The notes: generated by a model from the letters alone, not told the origin. 28,315 nucleotides of DNA from Thiobacillus denitrificans (GCA_002424845.1 DILD01000093.1:1-28315), one strand, 5' to 3'. Shown: positions 1-6,833, counted from the first letter of the stretch. Program-made: numbers and translations.

Positions 1-231
1 CCCGACAAGGCGAAGTCCTTCCACGACGAAACGCTGCCCAAGGAATCGGCCAAGGTCGCCCACTTCTGCTCGATGTGCGGCCCGCACTTCTTCTCGATGA
101 AGATCACCCAGGACGTGCGCGAGTACGCGGCGAAGGAAGGCCTGAACGAAGCCGACGCGCTGACCAAGGGCATGGAAGTGAAGGCGGTCGAGTTCGTGAA
201 GCAGGGCGCCGAGGTCTACCGCAAGGTGTAA
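1..231 (+). CDS. thiC: Phosphomethylpyrimidine synthase ThiC, 3' end only
   Basis: This is the last 76 residues of ThiC, the radical-SAM enzyme that turns aminoimidazole ribotide into the pyrimidine (HMP-P) moiety of thiamine. The 5' part lies outside the window. The stretch has the family's typical C-terminal block: TLPKESAKVAHFCSMCGP, then SMKITQDVREYA, ending in VYRKV and TAA at 229-231. Members of this family bind a 4Fe-4S cluster through CX2CX4C. Here the first two cysteines are present (codons at 67-69 and 76-78), but the third position (91-93) reads TTC (Phe) instead of the expected TGC. A single G-to-T change would explain it, and as written the enzyme should be unable to hold its cluster properly. 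Identification of the gene is secure; whether the Phe is real or a base error cannot be told from here. Confidence 0.95.
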   Translation, partial: PDKAKSFHDETLPKESAKVAHFCSMCGPHFFSMKITQDVREYAAKEGLNEADALTKGMEVKAVEFVKQGAEVYRKV

Positions 232-290
232 GTGCTTGCGCGCTCCCGGATGGTGTATATGCTTTATGTGAATATTTCTCGGGGGCGGGT

Positions 291-527
291 ATGACAACCA
301 CCAAAGTCTTTCAGAGCGGCAACTCGCAGGCGGTTCGCATTCCGCGGGAATTCCAGTTCGATGTCGCTGAAGTTGAAATCGAGCGGCATGGCGATGAGCT
401 TGTTCTTCGCCCGCTGACGCGCAATCTGTCGGCAGCTTTCGCCGCATTGGCGGATATGCCGGAAGGCTTCTTTGCCGAAGGCCGCCAGGATACCCCGCAA
501 ACGCGCGCTTGGCGTCACGCTGATTAG
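291..527 (+). CDS. vapB: VapB/VagC-type antitoxin with SpoVT-AbrB domain, altered C-terminus
   Basis: A 78-aa protein starting MTTTKVFQSGNSQAVRIP, which is the classic swapped-hairpin AbrB DNA-binding start of VapB/VagC antitoxins. Such proteins bind their own promoter and neutralise a VapC PIN-domain RNase. The middle (ADMPEGFFAEGR) resembles the toxin-binding tail of the family. The last roughly nine residues (TRAWRHAD) do not look like a VapB ending. They are read, in another frame, from what is the 3' end of a vapC gene, so the coding sequence runs through a deletion junction near position 500. The ATG at 291 is preceded by a G-rich stretch (CGGGGGCGGG) that can act as a weak ribosome site. 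A longer in-frame start further upstream would overlap thiC and is not credible. Without a toxin it would be an orphan antitoxin or DNA-binding protein. Confidence 0.82.
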   Translation: MTTTKVFQSGNSQAVRIPREFQFDVAEVEIERHGDELVLRPLTRNLSAAFAALADMPEGFFAEGRQDTPQTRAWRHAD

Positions 528-582
528 CAACAACGTCAGCGAGTTTGAGCGGGTGCCGGGATTACATCTGGAAAATTGGGTA
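502..582 (+). pseudogene. VapC toxin remnant, C-terminal scrap only
   Basis: In the frame beginning at 502 the translation reads RALGVTLISNNVSEFERVPG then LHLENW, which matches the end of VapC PIN-domain toxins (LG.TLVTNN..EF.RVPGL.LENW), including the conserved Asn-Asn and the closing ENW. Nothing of the N-terminal two thirds, with its catalytic acidic residues, is present. The reading frame overlaps the 3' end of vapB. The simplest explanation is an internal deletion that removed the end of vapB and most of vapC and joined the two ends. The scrap is not expected to be functional. Homology rests on about 27 residues, but they are the most recognisable ones of the C-terminus and follow directly after a VapB. 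Confidence 0.78.
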
Positions 583-593
583 TATAAATGCCA

Positions 594-612
594 CCCCCGA
601 AGCAGTGGGGGG
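594..612 (-). terminator. Possible GC hairpin after the Dnd-like operon
   Basis: Five C residues at 594-598 can pair with the G run at 607-612 over an eight-base loop. Read on the minus strand, the hairpin lies just after the stop codon of the DndE-FtsK gene and is followed by an AT-rich stretch (ATTTATAT). It could terminate the minus-strand operon. The stem is short and there is no clean U-run, so the call is weak. Confidence 0.3.
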
Positions 613-627
613 CTCGGGATGTGGCAG

Positions 628-2166
628 TCAATTAGCGGTGATGTGTTTCTGAATATCTTCAGGGCGGATGTAGTAACCGTGCGAGCGCCGGATTTTTTCA
701 CCGGCAATTTTCACAAGCATGTCCCCTTTCCCAAGCAGGGATTCCGCACCCAACTCATCCAGAATGATTTTTGACTCGCTGCCTTTTTGCACATGCAAAG
801 CGATGCGCGACGGACAATTGCTACGCAACAAGCCGGAAAATGTCGCTGCTTCTGGGCGTTGGGTGGCAAGGATCAGGTGGATTCCAGACGCGCGTGCCTT
901 TTGCGCAAGCCGCTCCAGTTTCTCTTGTATCGCCTTGCCGGGTTTGCCCTGCATCACGAGGTCGGCCATTTCATCAACTGCAAGTACGATCCAGCTGCTG
1001 TCATAGCCGCGCGCCCTCGCTTCCAGAAAGTTCTTTGCGCCCAATTCGGCAAACCGGGCATAGCGCTTATCCATTTCTTCGATCAAATCTTCCAGCAAAC
1101 CCGTAGCCGCCGAAACCGAGGTGGCGATGTCGGCATACAAGAGACCACAGTCCTGCCACAATCCGAATTCGACCTGCTTTGGGTCAATGAGTGCCAGCTG
1201 GATGGGTGTCCGACGCGATGACAACAACAGGCTCAGCAAGAGCGCATTCACGCATACGCTCTTGCCACTGCCAGTTGTGCCACCAACAAGAAGATGGGGG
1301 GCATCAGCCAAATCGAATACAACCGGATTTCCCACCACATCAACTCCGGCAGTGACTGGCAAGCTCATTCCTGACGTAGCGAAAGTGCGCGCAGCCGCCA
1401 TGAATTGCCGCATATCTACCGCATGCCAATCATCAGACTTACGTGGTAAATCCAACCAGCAGGTCTGCGGCTCGTCTGCCTGGTTCAAATGAATGCTGTC
1501 ATGACCTGTGCCGAGTGAAAAACTCAGTTCGTCCAAACGGTTTTCCAGTTGAGCAAAATCCCGTGCGTCTGCCAGATATAACTTGAATCGTGTCAGACGC
1601 GGCCCAACGATCGAACCACGGATTTCTGCCGTAACACCGGACTCTTTGAGTTTTTTGCGGAGCGCACTGACAATTTCTTCACTCGCCCCCATTGGTTGCG
1701 GCACAGCTTCTTCTGCTTCAACTTCAGCCGTGTCGGGGATAGAGTCAGGCAAGGCGCCACGCCGCGCCAACCGGTCAATGAAGTCTGCTTCATTCTCACC
1801 AGCCTCCACCCAATCTTTTTTCAACTCATGCACACCACGATGCCAGTGGTCGCGCACCAACTGCTGCATACTATCCAAGCTAAATCGAGGATGTCCCAAC
1901 AAGCGCAATTGTTCGCCCAAGAGCGCAATCCACAGATAGCTTGCATCGGACTCGGTGCCAAAAAGCTGCAAGCCTTTCAGCGGCAAGGCCTTCGCATCTG
2001 GGGCTGACTCAGGCACTTCTTCGATCATAAGCGAGCGGCCCAAGGCAAGGCGCGCGACTTCGTAGTTGTTGTCACACCCCAACCATTTCTTGATTTCCTT
2101 CCCAACCAGTTCCGCATCGTGGCTTGTGCTGAAGCTGGCTGTGATGATTTCGCTTAGGGTGCTCAT
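628..2166 (-). CDS. dndE: DndE-like domain fused to FtsK/SpoIIIE-type DNA motor
   Basis: A 512-aa protein with two parts. Residues about 20-115 follow the pattern of DndE, the small protein of the DNA phosphorothioation complex that binds nicked DNA: NNYEVARLALGRSL, then LQLFGTE, YLWIALLGEQL and DHWHRGVHEL, which corresponds to the LHLHRG.. end of DndE. Residues about 165-500 are an FtsK/SpoIIIE motor with Walker A GGTTGSGKS (295-303), ALIDPKQVEF, Walker B IVLAVDEMADL (393-403) and ILATQRPEA. The N-terminal membrane segments of FtsK and the C-terminal gamma winged helix are both missing, so this is a soluble motor rather than the cell-division translocase. Its ATG overlaps the stop of the dndD-like gene (ATGA), making it the last gene of the operon. 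The motor assignment is certain. The DndE assignment rests on pattern matching by eye and is good but should be tested by profile comparison. Confidence 0.85.
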   Translation of the reverse strand: MSTLSEIITASFSTSHDAELVGKEIKKWLGCDNNYEVARLALGRSLMIEEVPESAPDAKALPLKGLQLFGTESDASYLWIALLGEQLRLLGHPRFSLDSMQQLVRDHWHRGVHELKKDWVEAGENEADFIDRLARRGALPDSIPDTAEVEAEEAVPQPMGASEEIVSALRKKLKESGVTAEIRGSIVGPRLTRFKLYLADARDFAQLENRLDELSFSLGTGHDSIHLNQADEPQTCWLDLPRKSDDWHAVDMRQFMAAARTFATSGMSLPVTAGVDVVGNPVVFDLADAPHLLVGGTTGSGKSVCVNALLLSLLLSSRRTPIQLALIDPKQVEFGLWQDCGLLYADIATSVSAATGLLEDLIEEMDKRYARFAELGAKNFLEARARGYDSSWIVLAVDEMADLVMQGKPGKAIQEKLERLAQKARASGIHLILATQRPEAATFSGLLRSNCPSRIALHVQKGSESKIILDELGAESLLGKGDMLVKIAGEKIRRSHGYYIRPEDIQKHITAN

Positions 2167-4217
2167 GCGCTTGCTCCAAAATAGGCATTCTCGATGGCTT
2201 CGCTCTCACCGACGCCCTGGCTGATCTGATGATGTTTGAGCAGATAGGTTTTGCCGATGGCATCTTTGAGAGGCGTTATGTCATCCGCGCCGATTTCCTT
2301 ATCTTGCGCCAGCAGAATTACTTGCCGCTTGGGATCGGACATCCAGTAGCGCAGCAGATTGTCGCAATGCGTTTCGGAAAGGCGAGCAAGCGGGGTGTCG
2401 ATAATCATCGGTACGCGGTATCCCGTAACCTCGGCCAGCGCACCGACAAGAGATAGCACGAAAAGCTGTGATTCGCCGGAGGACTTTGGCAAATTGATCG
2501 GCGTGCCGTCGTAGCTAAAAAGTGTGGCGCCGCCATCTTCCGAAATTTCGATCCGTGCGACCTGGTCCTTCTGATGTATAGAACGGAAAATCCGCGTAAC
2601 GGCTTCTGACAAAGCACGAAGCTTGAGTCTGAAAAGATCGGGCAACAAGGTGTCGATCATATCAACCACTTTTTCAGCCTCGCGTGCAGCCTGTCGTTCA
2701 GGATGCCCCTCCACTAGCTTTTTGCGCTCGCGCTCGTAAGTGGCTTCCTGGCTTTTAATTTCCGCGAGCAGAGTTTTTTGCTCGTTTTCCCTAGCGCCCA
2801 GTTCTTGCCCAAATTGCACCGCATTATCTTGCGCCACCTGCAATTGTTGTTTCAGGGTATCGATCAGTTGCGCCTGGTCTTCTCCCCCTAGACCTTGCAA
2901 ACGAATGAGCTCCTGTTGCAGACGCCAGTGCTCCCTTTGCGCTTGCTGGTAGGCCTCCAGCGCTTTCCGCAACCCTGCTGACGAAGTGCGATTCCTTGCG
3001 CGCATGTCCTCCAATTTTCGTCGCTCGTTTGCTTGCAGATAATCGTGCCAGATCGAGTCAGCACAGTTTTCCGGACGCGGGTAATGCAGGCTTTCCCATG
3101 CCACGGAAAGTGTTTTTTCAAGCGACTCGCGTGCGCCAGGCAGATGACACACCCCTTTAATCCACTCGGAATTGAAAAACGTAGCCTGGAACTTCTCCCA
3201 TTTTGGTTGGGTGCGTGCCTTGCTCTGCTCCCAGTCTGTAAAACATTGTTCATCCGACAATGTCTTTTCCAGAGACTGATGCAGGTCGGCGCGTATCAAC
3301 TGGAGGGGCAGTGGCCCGGACAGGAGGTCGCGTAGTTTCTTCCTGTGCTGCTCAACCAATGTTTCTGCTCGACTACGATTTTGCGCAACTTCGGCAACGG
3401 TTTTGGCATTGCTACCCTGGGCCAGACCGGTCAATTGATTGCTTAAACGATCCCGTTCGGCTTTGGCTTCATCATGTTGCCGACGCAACTCGCTCAGCGT
3501 TTCGTGCAGTATTTTTTCCTTGCCCTTTTCGATGTCGAGCTTGTGCCGCATTTCTTCGACACGCTGTTCGTCCACGCCGCCTGCGTCCCGCAGTTTTTTG
3601 CCAACGTAAGCAGTAAGTTGCTCGCGCAACTCCATTACCAACCTAACGCCCAGCAAATTTTCTAGTCCGGTACGTATCCAGCCAGTGCGATCCTCATCCG
3701 CTAGGCCGGCAATTTTTTCGCCATCGAAGAAGAAAAATGGTGCAAGCCAGGGTGGTGCCGCATAGCTCTCCAGCAGCTCAGCCAGCATGCCTTCCCCACG
3801 TGGCATCCAGGCACCCGTCCTCGCTAGGGTTTCCACAATCAGTTTTTGATCGTTGTATTTTCCTTTGCTATTGAAAAACCACTTACGCGTCACCCGCAGG
3901 GCGCTACCATCCTCGCGTGCAAATTCAATTTGCACGCCCATACGGTCTTGGCCGTTGCTGGGAGCTAGACGGTGAAAAGCTGTTTCCAAAAAGTGTCCAT
4001 AGCTCTTGGCTGTCAGGCCTGCGCTGTCGAGTGCTTTGTGGTTGAACGCTTCTTCCCCGTATAAACCTACGTAAAGTGCTTCGAGGAGTGTGGTTTTGCC
4101 GTAGCCATTGACGCCGCCAACCAGCGCTAGATTCTTGCCACCAGACGGCTGTGGGAAATGGAACGCCTGCTGGCGATAGCTTTTGAAGTTGATGAGTTCG
4201 ATGCGCTCAAGCCACAT
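2163..4217 (-). CDS. dndD: DndD-like SMC/Rad50-type ATPase
   Basis: A 684-aa ABC/SMC-type ATPase. The N-terminal head begins MWLERIELINFKSYRQ, with Walker A GVNGYGKTT at residues 35-43 and FFFFDGEKIAGLAD further on, a block typical of DndD proteins. Long charged, heptad-like stretches in the middle (about 210-500) suggest coiled coils. The C-terminal head carries the signature SSGESQLFVLSL and the Walker B/D-loop MIIDTPLARLS. In Dnd systems, DndD is the ATPase thought to give energy or DNA conformational change to the modification complex. It starts three bases after the small 76-aa gene and its stop overlaps the next gene, so translation is probably coupled. It could also be called a generic SMC-like ATPase, but its position between a DndC-like and a DndE-like protein favours DndD. 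Confidence 0.9.
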   Translation of the reverse strand: MWLERIELINFKSYRQQAFHFPQPSGGKNLALVGGVNGYGKTTLLEALYVGLYGEEAFNHKALDSAGLTAKSYGHFLETAFHRLAPSNGQDRMGVQIEFAREDGSALRVTRKWFFNSKGKYNDQKLIVETLARTGAWMPRGEGMLAELLESYAAPPWLAPFFFFDGEKIAGLADEDRTGWIRTGLENLLGVRLVMELREQLTAYVGKKLRDAGGVDEQRVEEMRHKLDIEKGKEKILHETLSELRRQHDEAKAERDRLSNQLTGLAQGSNAKTVAEVAQNRSRAETLVEQHRKKLRDLLSGPLPLQLIRADLHQSLEKTLSDEQCFTDWEQSKARTQPKWEKFQATFFNSEWIKGVCHLPGARESLEKTLSVAWESLHYPRPENCADSIWHDYLQANERRKLEDMRARNRTSSAGLRKALEAYQQAQREHWRLQQELIRLQGLGGEDQAQLIDTLKQQLQVAQDNAVQFGQELGARENEQKTLLAEIKSQEATYERERKKLVEGHPERQAAREAEKVVDMIDTLLPDLFRLKLRALSEAVTRIFRSIHQKDQVARIEISEDGGATLFSYDGTPINLPKSSGESQLFVLSLVGALAEVTGYRVPMIIDTPLARLSETHCDNLLRYWMSDPKRQVILLAQDKEIGADDITPLKDAIGKTYLLKHHQISQGVGESEAIENAYFGASA

Positions 4218-4220
4218 GTT

Positions 4221-4451
4221 TTATGCTCCAGAATCAAGTGACTGGAAAATTTCGTCGAAATCAGCAGTAATTCCGCGCGGGCGTTGTTTGTGCGCGTGAT
4301 CCCGATACGCTGCTACCAACCGTGCAAACACTTCCTCTTCGACCTGATGACGTGTCAACGCTTCCCGTAGTACGCCGTGCGCGTCAGCATCCCGCCAAAG
4401 CGGCAAATCGTCGACTTCGTGTTGTTGCGCAATATCAATCTCAGTGGTCAT
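4221..4451 (-). CDS. Small protein of the Dnd-like operon, function unknown
   Basis: A 76-aa acidic, largely helical-looking protein without membrane segments, signal peptide or cysteines. It is clearly expressed as part of the operon: its ATG overlaps the dndC stop (ATGA) and only three bases separate its stop from dndD. It has a mid-section rich in Arg, Glu and Ala (VLREALTRHQVEEEVFARLV) and a basic stretch (HKQRPRG) followed by an acidic end. I do not see DndE or DndB features in it. Small proteins in this position are seen in other dndC/dndD neighbourhoods as modification-system-associated proteins, from memory and without a search. A role as adaptor between the sulfurtransferase and the ATPase is a guess from position only. 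Confidence 0.75.
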   Translation of the reverse strand: MTTEIDIAQQHEVDDLPLWRDADAHGVLREALTRHQVEEEVFARLVAAYRDHAHKQRPRGITADFDEIFQSLDSGA

Positions 4452-5596
4452 GCGTCTTCTCCCGGGGTATTCATGGCGATCAGGTCTTCCACCCAGATAC
4501 GTTGGATGGCTTCGATTTCTTGGTCCGTGATGAGTGGAGCACCGTATTCGACTTGAATTTTCAAGAGGCGATCAAGAATCATCCGGCGCGCTTCAACAGT
4601 GAATGGGCCGGGTATTAACTTGCCGTTGGCAACGGTAATTTTGCCGTTGCGGCGTTTGCCTTGACGAAGGTTCGGATCGTTTCGGATTTCCCTCAGCCAG
4701 TCGCGAAAAGCAATGAGGGGCGCATATTGATGATTTCCGCTGTCGACAAAGCCTTGCAGGCTCTTGTCTTTTTCAACAACGGTGCAGGTCCAGCAGCCGA
4801 AACGACTCGAGTTCGTGCCACAGCCGGGCGCCTCTTCCTGCGACAAAACTATAGGGCATTCGCCACCTGCAGCATCGCGATATAGCTTTATAAGGCGATC
4901 ATGTGTGCCACCCCAGGGTGGTGCGTGGTTTGCCAGGATGTCCCAAACTTCATCGGTGGTGAGATCAACGATAGGTCGGTAGACAAAGGCGCCTTGCAAA
5001 TCATTGTGCGAATGCAGGTTAGAGTTGGCTTGATTGCTATAGCTTTCAATGCGTTTCCGTCGTGCGCCGGATTCGGCGCTTCTCACACCCAACAAGATGA
5101 TTGCAGAGCCGCACGCCGCGACTTGCTGCTTGATATAAGTGCTGGTTGGCTGAATTTTTAGTCGATCGGTGCACCAACGCATTTGAGAATTCGGGCTTGG
5201 GTAACCTTTACCGATTAGCAATACCCAGAAAGTGTTTTCCGCATTGGGGGTGGTTGTGGCGACGGTGATGGGAAGGCCAAGGGTTTTAGTTGCATCACGG
5301 ATTTCAGCTAGGGATTCATGCAGATGCGCGACGACCAGCGGACTTTCCACTAGGGTGTCGTTTGCAACGACATGTATCGGACGTGTCTGGCGGCTTGGGG
5401 AAATATCCAATAAAGCGCTGATTACCAGATGGGCAACCAGTGTGCTGTCCTTGCCGCCTGAGAACCCTATGATCCAAGGGAATGCCTGGTGGTCAGAAAG
5501 ATATTCATCCTGAATGCTGGAGACCAGGCTGCTGTATGTCTCCCCGCTATCCGGGGTTGGGTATTCGAGAATTTGTTCGAGCGGGCTATTGGGCAT
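4448..5596 (-). CDS. dndC: DndC-like PAPS-reductase-family sulfurtransferase
   Basis: A 382-aa member of the PP-loop/PAPS reductase family. The PP-loop IIGFSGGKDST sits at residues 42-52. Cys142 lies in MRWCTDRLK, and a cluster of cysteines follows at 247, 259, 268 and 271 (GECP, PGCG, FGCWTC), the pattern by which DndC proteins hold an Fe-S cluster. In Dnd phosphorothioation, DndC activates the DNA backbone and uses sulfur relayed from a cysteine desulfurase (DndA or IscS). No dndA is present in the window, so a housekeeping desulfurase would have to serve. The protein is shorter than typical DndC (about 500 aa) but keeps all recognisable motifs. It is the first gene of a four-gene minus-strand operon. 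No convincing Shine-Dalgarno is visible before ATG at 5594-5596. Confidence 0.9.
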   Translation of the reverse strand: MPNSPLEQILEYPTPDSGETYSSLVSSIQDEYLSDHQAFPWIIGFSGGKDSTLVAHLVISALLDISPSRQTRPIHVVANDTLVESPLVVAHLHESLAEIRDATKTLGLPITVATTTPNAENTFWVLLIGKGYPSPNSQMRWCTDRLKIQPTSTYIKQQVAACGSAIILLGVRSAESGARRKRIESYSNQANSNLHSHNDLQGAFVYRPIVDLTTDEVWDILANHAPPWGGTHDRLIKLYRDAAGGECPIVLSQEEAPGCGTNSSRFGCWTCTVVEKDKSLQGFVDSGNHQYAPLIAFRDWLREIRNDPNLRQGKRRNGKITVANGKLIPGPFTVEARRMILDRLLKIQVEYGAPLITDQEIEAIQRIWVEDLIAMNTPGEDA

Positions 5597-5642
5597 TGAT
5601 GTGCTGCATTGGCGGCTTGCCCGTGACGCGGCTAAACCATAA

Positions 5643-5661
5643 GTTCAATTGAAAATTGAAC
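5643..5661. promoter_or_regulatory. Perfect 8-bp palindrome, likely operator
   Basis: GTTCAATT (5643-5650), GAA, AATTGAAC (5654-5661) is a perfect inverted repeat in the 120-bp space between the divergent dndC-like operon and the XRE-type regulator. Its right arm contains TTGAAC, usable as a -35 for the regulator, and on the other strand it lies between TTGTTC and TATGGT, which could be the operon's -35 and -10. Binding here would block both promoters. The site is seen directly; its use by the neighbouring regulator is inferred. Confidence 0.7.
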
Positions 5662-5685
5662 AAATAGTACAACACGAAGTTTAAT
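5656..5685 (+). promoter_or_regulatory. Candidate promoter for the XRE-type regulator
   Basis: TTGAAC (5656-5661) and TTTAAT (5680-5685) are separated by 18 bases and face the regulator at 5717. The -35 overlaps the palindrome at 5643-5661, as expected for autoregulation. An imperfect inverted repeat (CGAAGTTTAATCC at 5675-5687 and GGAATTTAACTTTCG at 5698-5712) overlaps the -10 and the leader and may be a second operator. Confidence 0.45.
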
Positions 5686-5716
5686 CCTGACGCCACCGGA
5701 ATTTAACTTTCGGTGC

Positions 5717-6112
5717 ATGGACGAGAAAGCTGAATTTGCTGCAAGGTTGCGGGATGCGATGGTGGCCGCGGGCTACGAGGCGCGGCCTGCGGTATTGGAG
5801 AAGGGATTCAACAGCCACTACTGGGGGCGTTCGGTGACGTTTCAGGCTGTTTCGCGCTGGTTGCGAGGCGAGGCGATTCCATCGCAGGAGAAGTTGCAGG
5901 CCCTAGCGGAATGGCTAAACGTGGAGCCGCATGTGCTGCGCTATGGCGATCACGTTGCCCAGCGGGTGCGCGCCAAACAAAAACGTTGGGACGAAGGTAT
6001 CGGCTATCAGGAGCGCGAGGTGTTCGAAGCCTTCCTCAAGCTTCCGGTGGCGCAACGCAAGGTGGTGCGCGAGGTGATTCTGGCTTTTGTGAAGGCGGAT
6101 GCGGCGGAGTGA
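5717..6112 (+). CDS. XRE-type HTH transcriptional regulator of the Dnd-like operon
   Basis: A 131-aa protein with an N-terminal lambda-repressor-like helix-turn-helix (about residues 8-75: FAARLRDAMVAAG, then VTFQAVSRWLRGEAIPS, EKLQALAEWLNVEP) and a helical C-terminal part. It is transcribed away from the dndC-like operon across a spacer holding a perfect palindrome. The arrangement suggests an autoregulated repressor that also controls the modification genes, which is an inference. In many Dnd loci DndB acts as a repressor; here no dndB is seen and this protein may fill that job. No clear Shine-Dalgarno precedes ATG 5717. Confidence 0.83.
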   Translation: MDEKAEFAARLRDAMVAAGYEARPAVLEKGFNSHYWGRSVTFQAVSRWLRGEAIPSQEKLQALAEWLNVEPHVLRYGDHVAQRVRAKQKRWDEGIGYQEREVFEAFLKLPVAQRKVVREVILAFVKADAAE

Positions 6113-6180
6113 AGCGATTCGGCACAAACGGCTGTCTGCTGTTGCTTGGGGATTACCTGCAAATTAGCGCTTGATTGATC

Positions 6181-6196
6181 GTGCTGTGTGTAGCAC
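6181..6196. promoter_or_regulatory. Small inverted repeat upstream of the toxin-antitoxin pair
   Basis: GTGCT (6181-6185) and AGCAC (6192-6196) flank six bases, 40 bp before the antitoxin start. A TATTAT at 6206-6211 could be the -10. Phd/YefM antitoxins usually autoregulate through short palindromes at this position, so it is a candidate operator. The repeat is short and could be chance. Confidence 0.35.
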
Positions 6197-6235
6197 TATT
6201 CTGCGTATTATTACCGTTATTTTTGGGTGCGCGCC

Positions 6236-6493
6236 ATGTCACATCTCACTGCCAACGACCTTAAAACCAAAGGGATAGCCGCGATTGAGTCTGTCCTTTC
6301 CGAGCATTCCGAAGCGATTGTTTCGGTGCGCGGCAAGGAGCGCTTCGTTGTGATGGATATCGCGCACTATCACTATTTACGCGAGTGCGAGCTGGAGGCG
6401 GCGTTGGCCGAGACGCGCGCCGATCTGGCGGCGGGGCGCTTTACCGAGTCGTCGGCAGAAGAGCATCTGGCGCGCGTGAAATCGTCGGCATGA
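6236..6493 (+). CDS. Phd/YefM-family antitoxin
   Basis: An 85-aa protein with the Phd/YefM outline: MSHLTANDLKTKGIAAIESV, then EAIVSVRGKERFVVMDIAHY and a charged C-terminal tail (AALAETRADLAAGRF) that would wrap the toxin. These proteins neutralise RelE-like toxins and repress their own operon. The ATG at 6236 is preferred; a GTG nine bases upstream is in frame but has no better ribosome site. Its stop overlaps the toxin start (ATGA), the usual translational coupling of such pairs. Confidence is high from family pattern and gene order. Confidence 0.88.
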   Translation: MSHLTANDLKTKGIAAIESVLSEHSEAIVSVRGKERFVVMDIAHYHYLRECELEAALAETRADLAAGRFTESSAEEHLARVKSSA

Positions 6494-6765
6494 GTTATCG
6501 GCTGATTTTTACCGATCAGTACACGAAGCGCGCCGCTCGTTTTCTCAAGCGGCATCCCGATCTGGAAAAGCAGTATCTCAAAACCCTGCAATTGCTTGAG
6601 TTGAATCCTCACCATCCGTCACTGCGTCTGCATGCGTTGAGCGGGAAACTGAACGCCCTGCATTCGGTTTCGATCAATCTGTCTTACCGCATTACGCTGG
6701 AAATCCTGATTCAGGATGAGCAGATTATTCCGGTGAATGTGGGCGACCACGACGCGGTGTATTAA
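6490..6765 (+). CDS. RelE/StbE-type mRNA interferase toxin
   Basis: A 91-aa protein with the RelE/ParE-superfamily fold pattern: YRLIFTDQYTKRAARFLKRH, a helix pair, HPSLRLHALSGKL, then SINLSYRITLEILI and the family's closing IIPVNVGDHDAVY. Members cleave mRNA, usually on the ribosome. Conserved positions (Lys/Arg in the helices, Arg in SYRITLE, the C-terminal HD.VY) are intact, so it looks functional. It overlaps its antitoxin by four bases. The pair lies at the right-hand edge of the AT-richer island that carries the Dnd-like genes and may help stabilise it. Confidence 0.88.
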   Translation: MSYRLIFTDQYTKRAARFLKRHPDLEKQYLKTLQLLELNPHHPSLRLHALSGKLNALHSVSINLSYRITLEILIQDEQIIPVNVGDHDAVY

Positions 6766-6787
6766 CTGGGCTTACGCGCGCTGCCTC

Positions 6788-6793
6788 TATAAT
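6788..6793 (+). promoter_or_regulatory. Consensus -10 (TATAAT) before uppP
   Basis: A perfect TATAAT lies 41 bases before the uppP start. No good -35 is visible at the usual spacing (TTAACT at 6763-6768 is 19 bases away). A transcription start near 6800 would fall inside the GC hairpin that follows at 6799-6817. Confidence 0.4.
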
Positions 6794-6798
6794 CATGG

Positions 6799-6823
6799 GC
6801 GCGCCAGTGTGGCGCGCTTTTTT
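6799..6823 (+). terminator. Rho-independent terminator after the toxin-antitoxin pair
   Basis: GCGCGCC (6799-6805) pairs with GGCGCGC (6811-6817) over a five-base loop and is followed directly by six T residues. This is a textbook intrinsic terminator for the toxin-antitoxin operon, 34 bases after the toxin stop. It sits between a TATAAT and the uppP start codon. Confidence 0.75.
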
Positions 6824-6833
6824 GTGTCCAACG

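Noticed and set aside
2163..2166. Frameshift between the dndD-like and dndE-ftsK-like genes
   Set aside because: The ATGA overlap is a normal translational coupling; both proteins have proper ends and starts.
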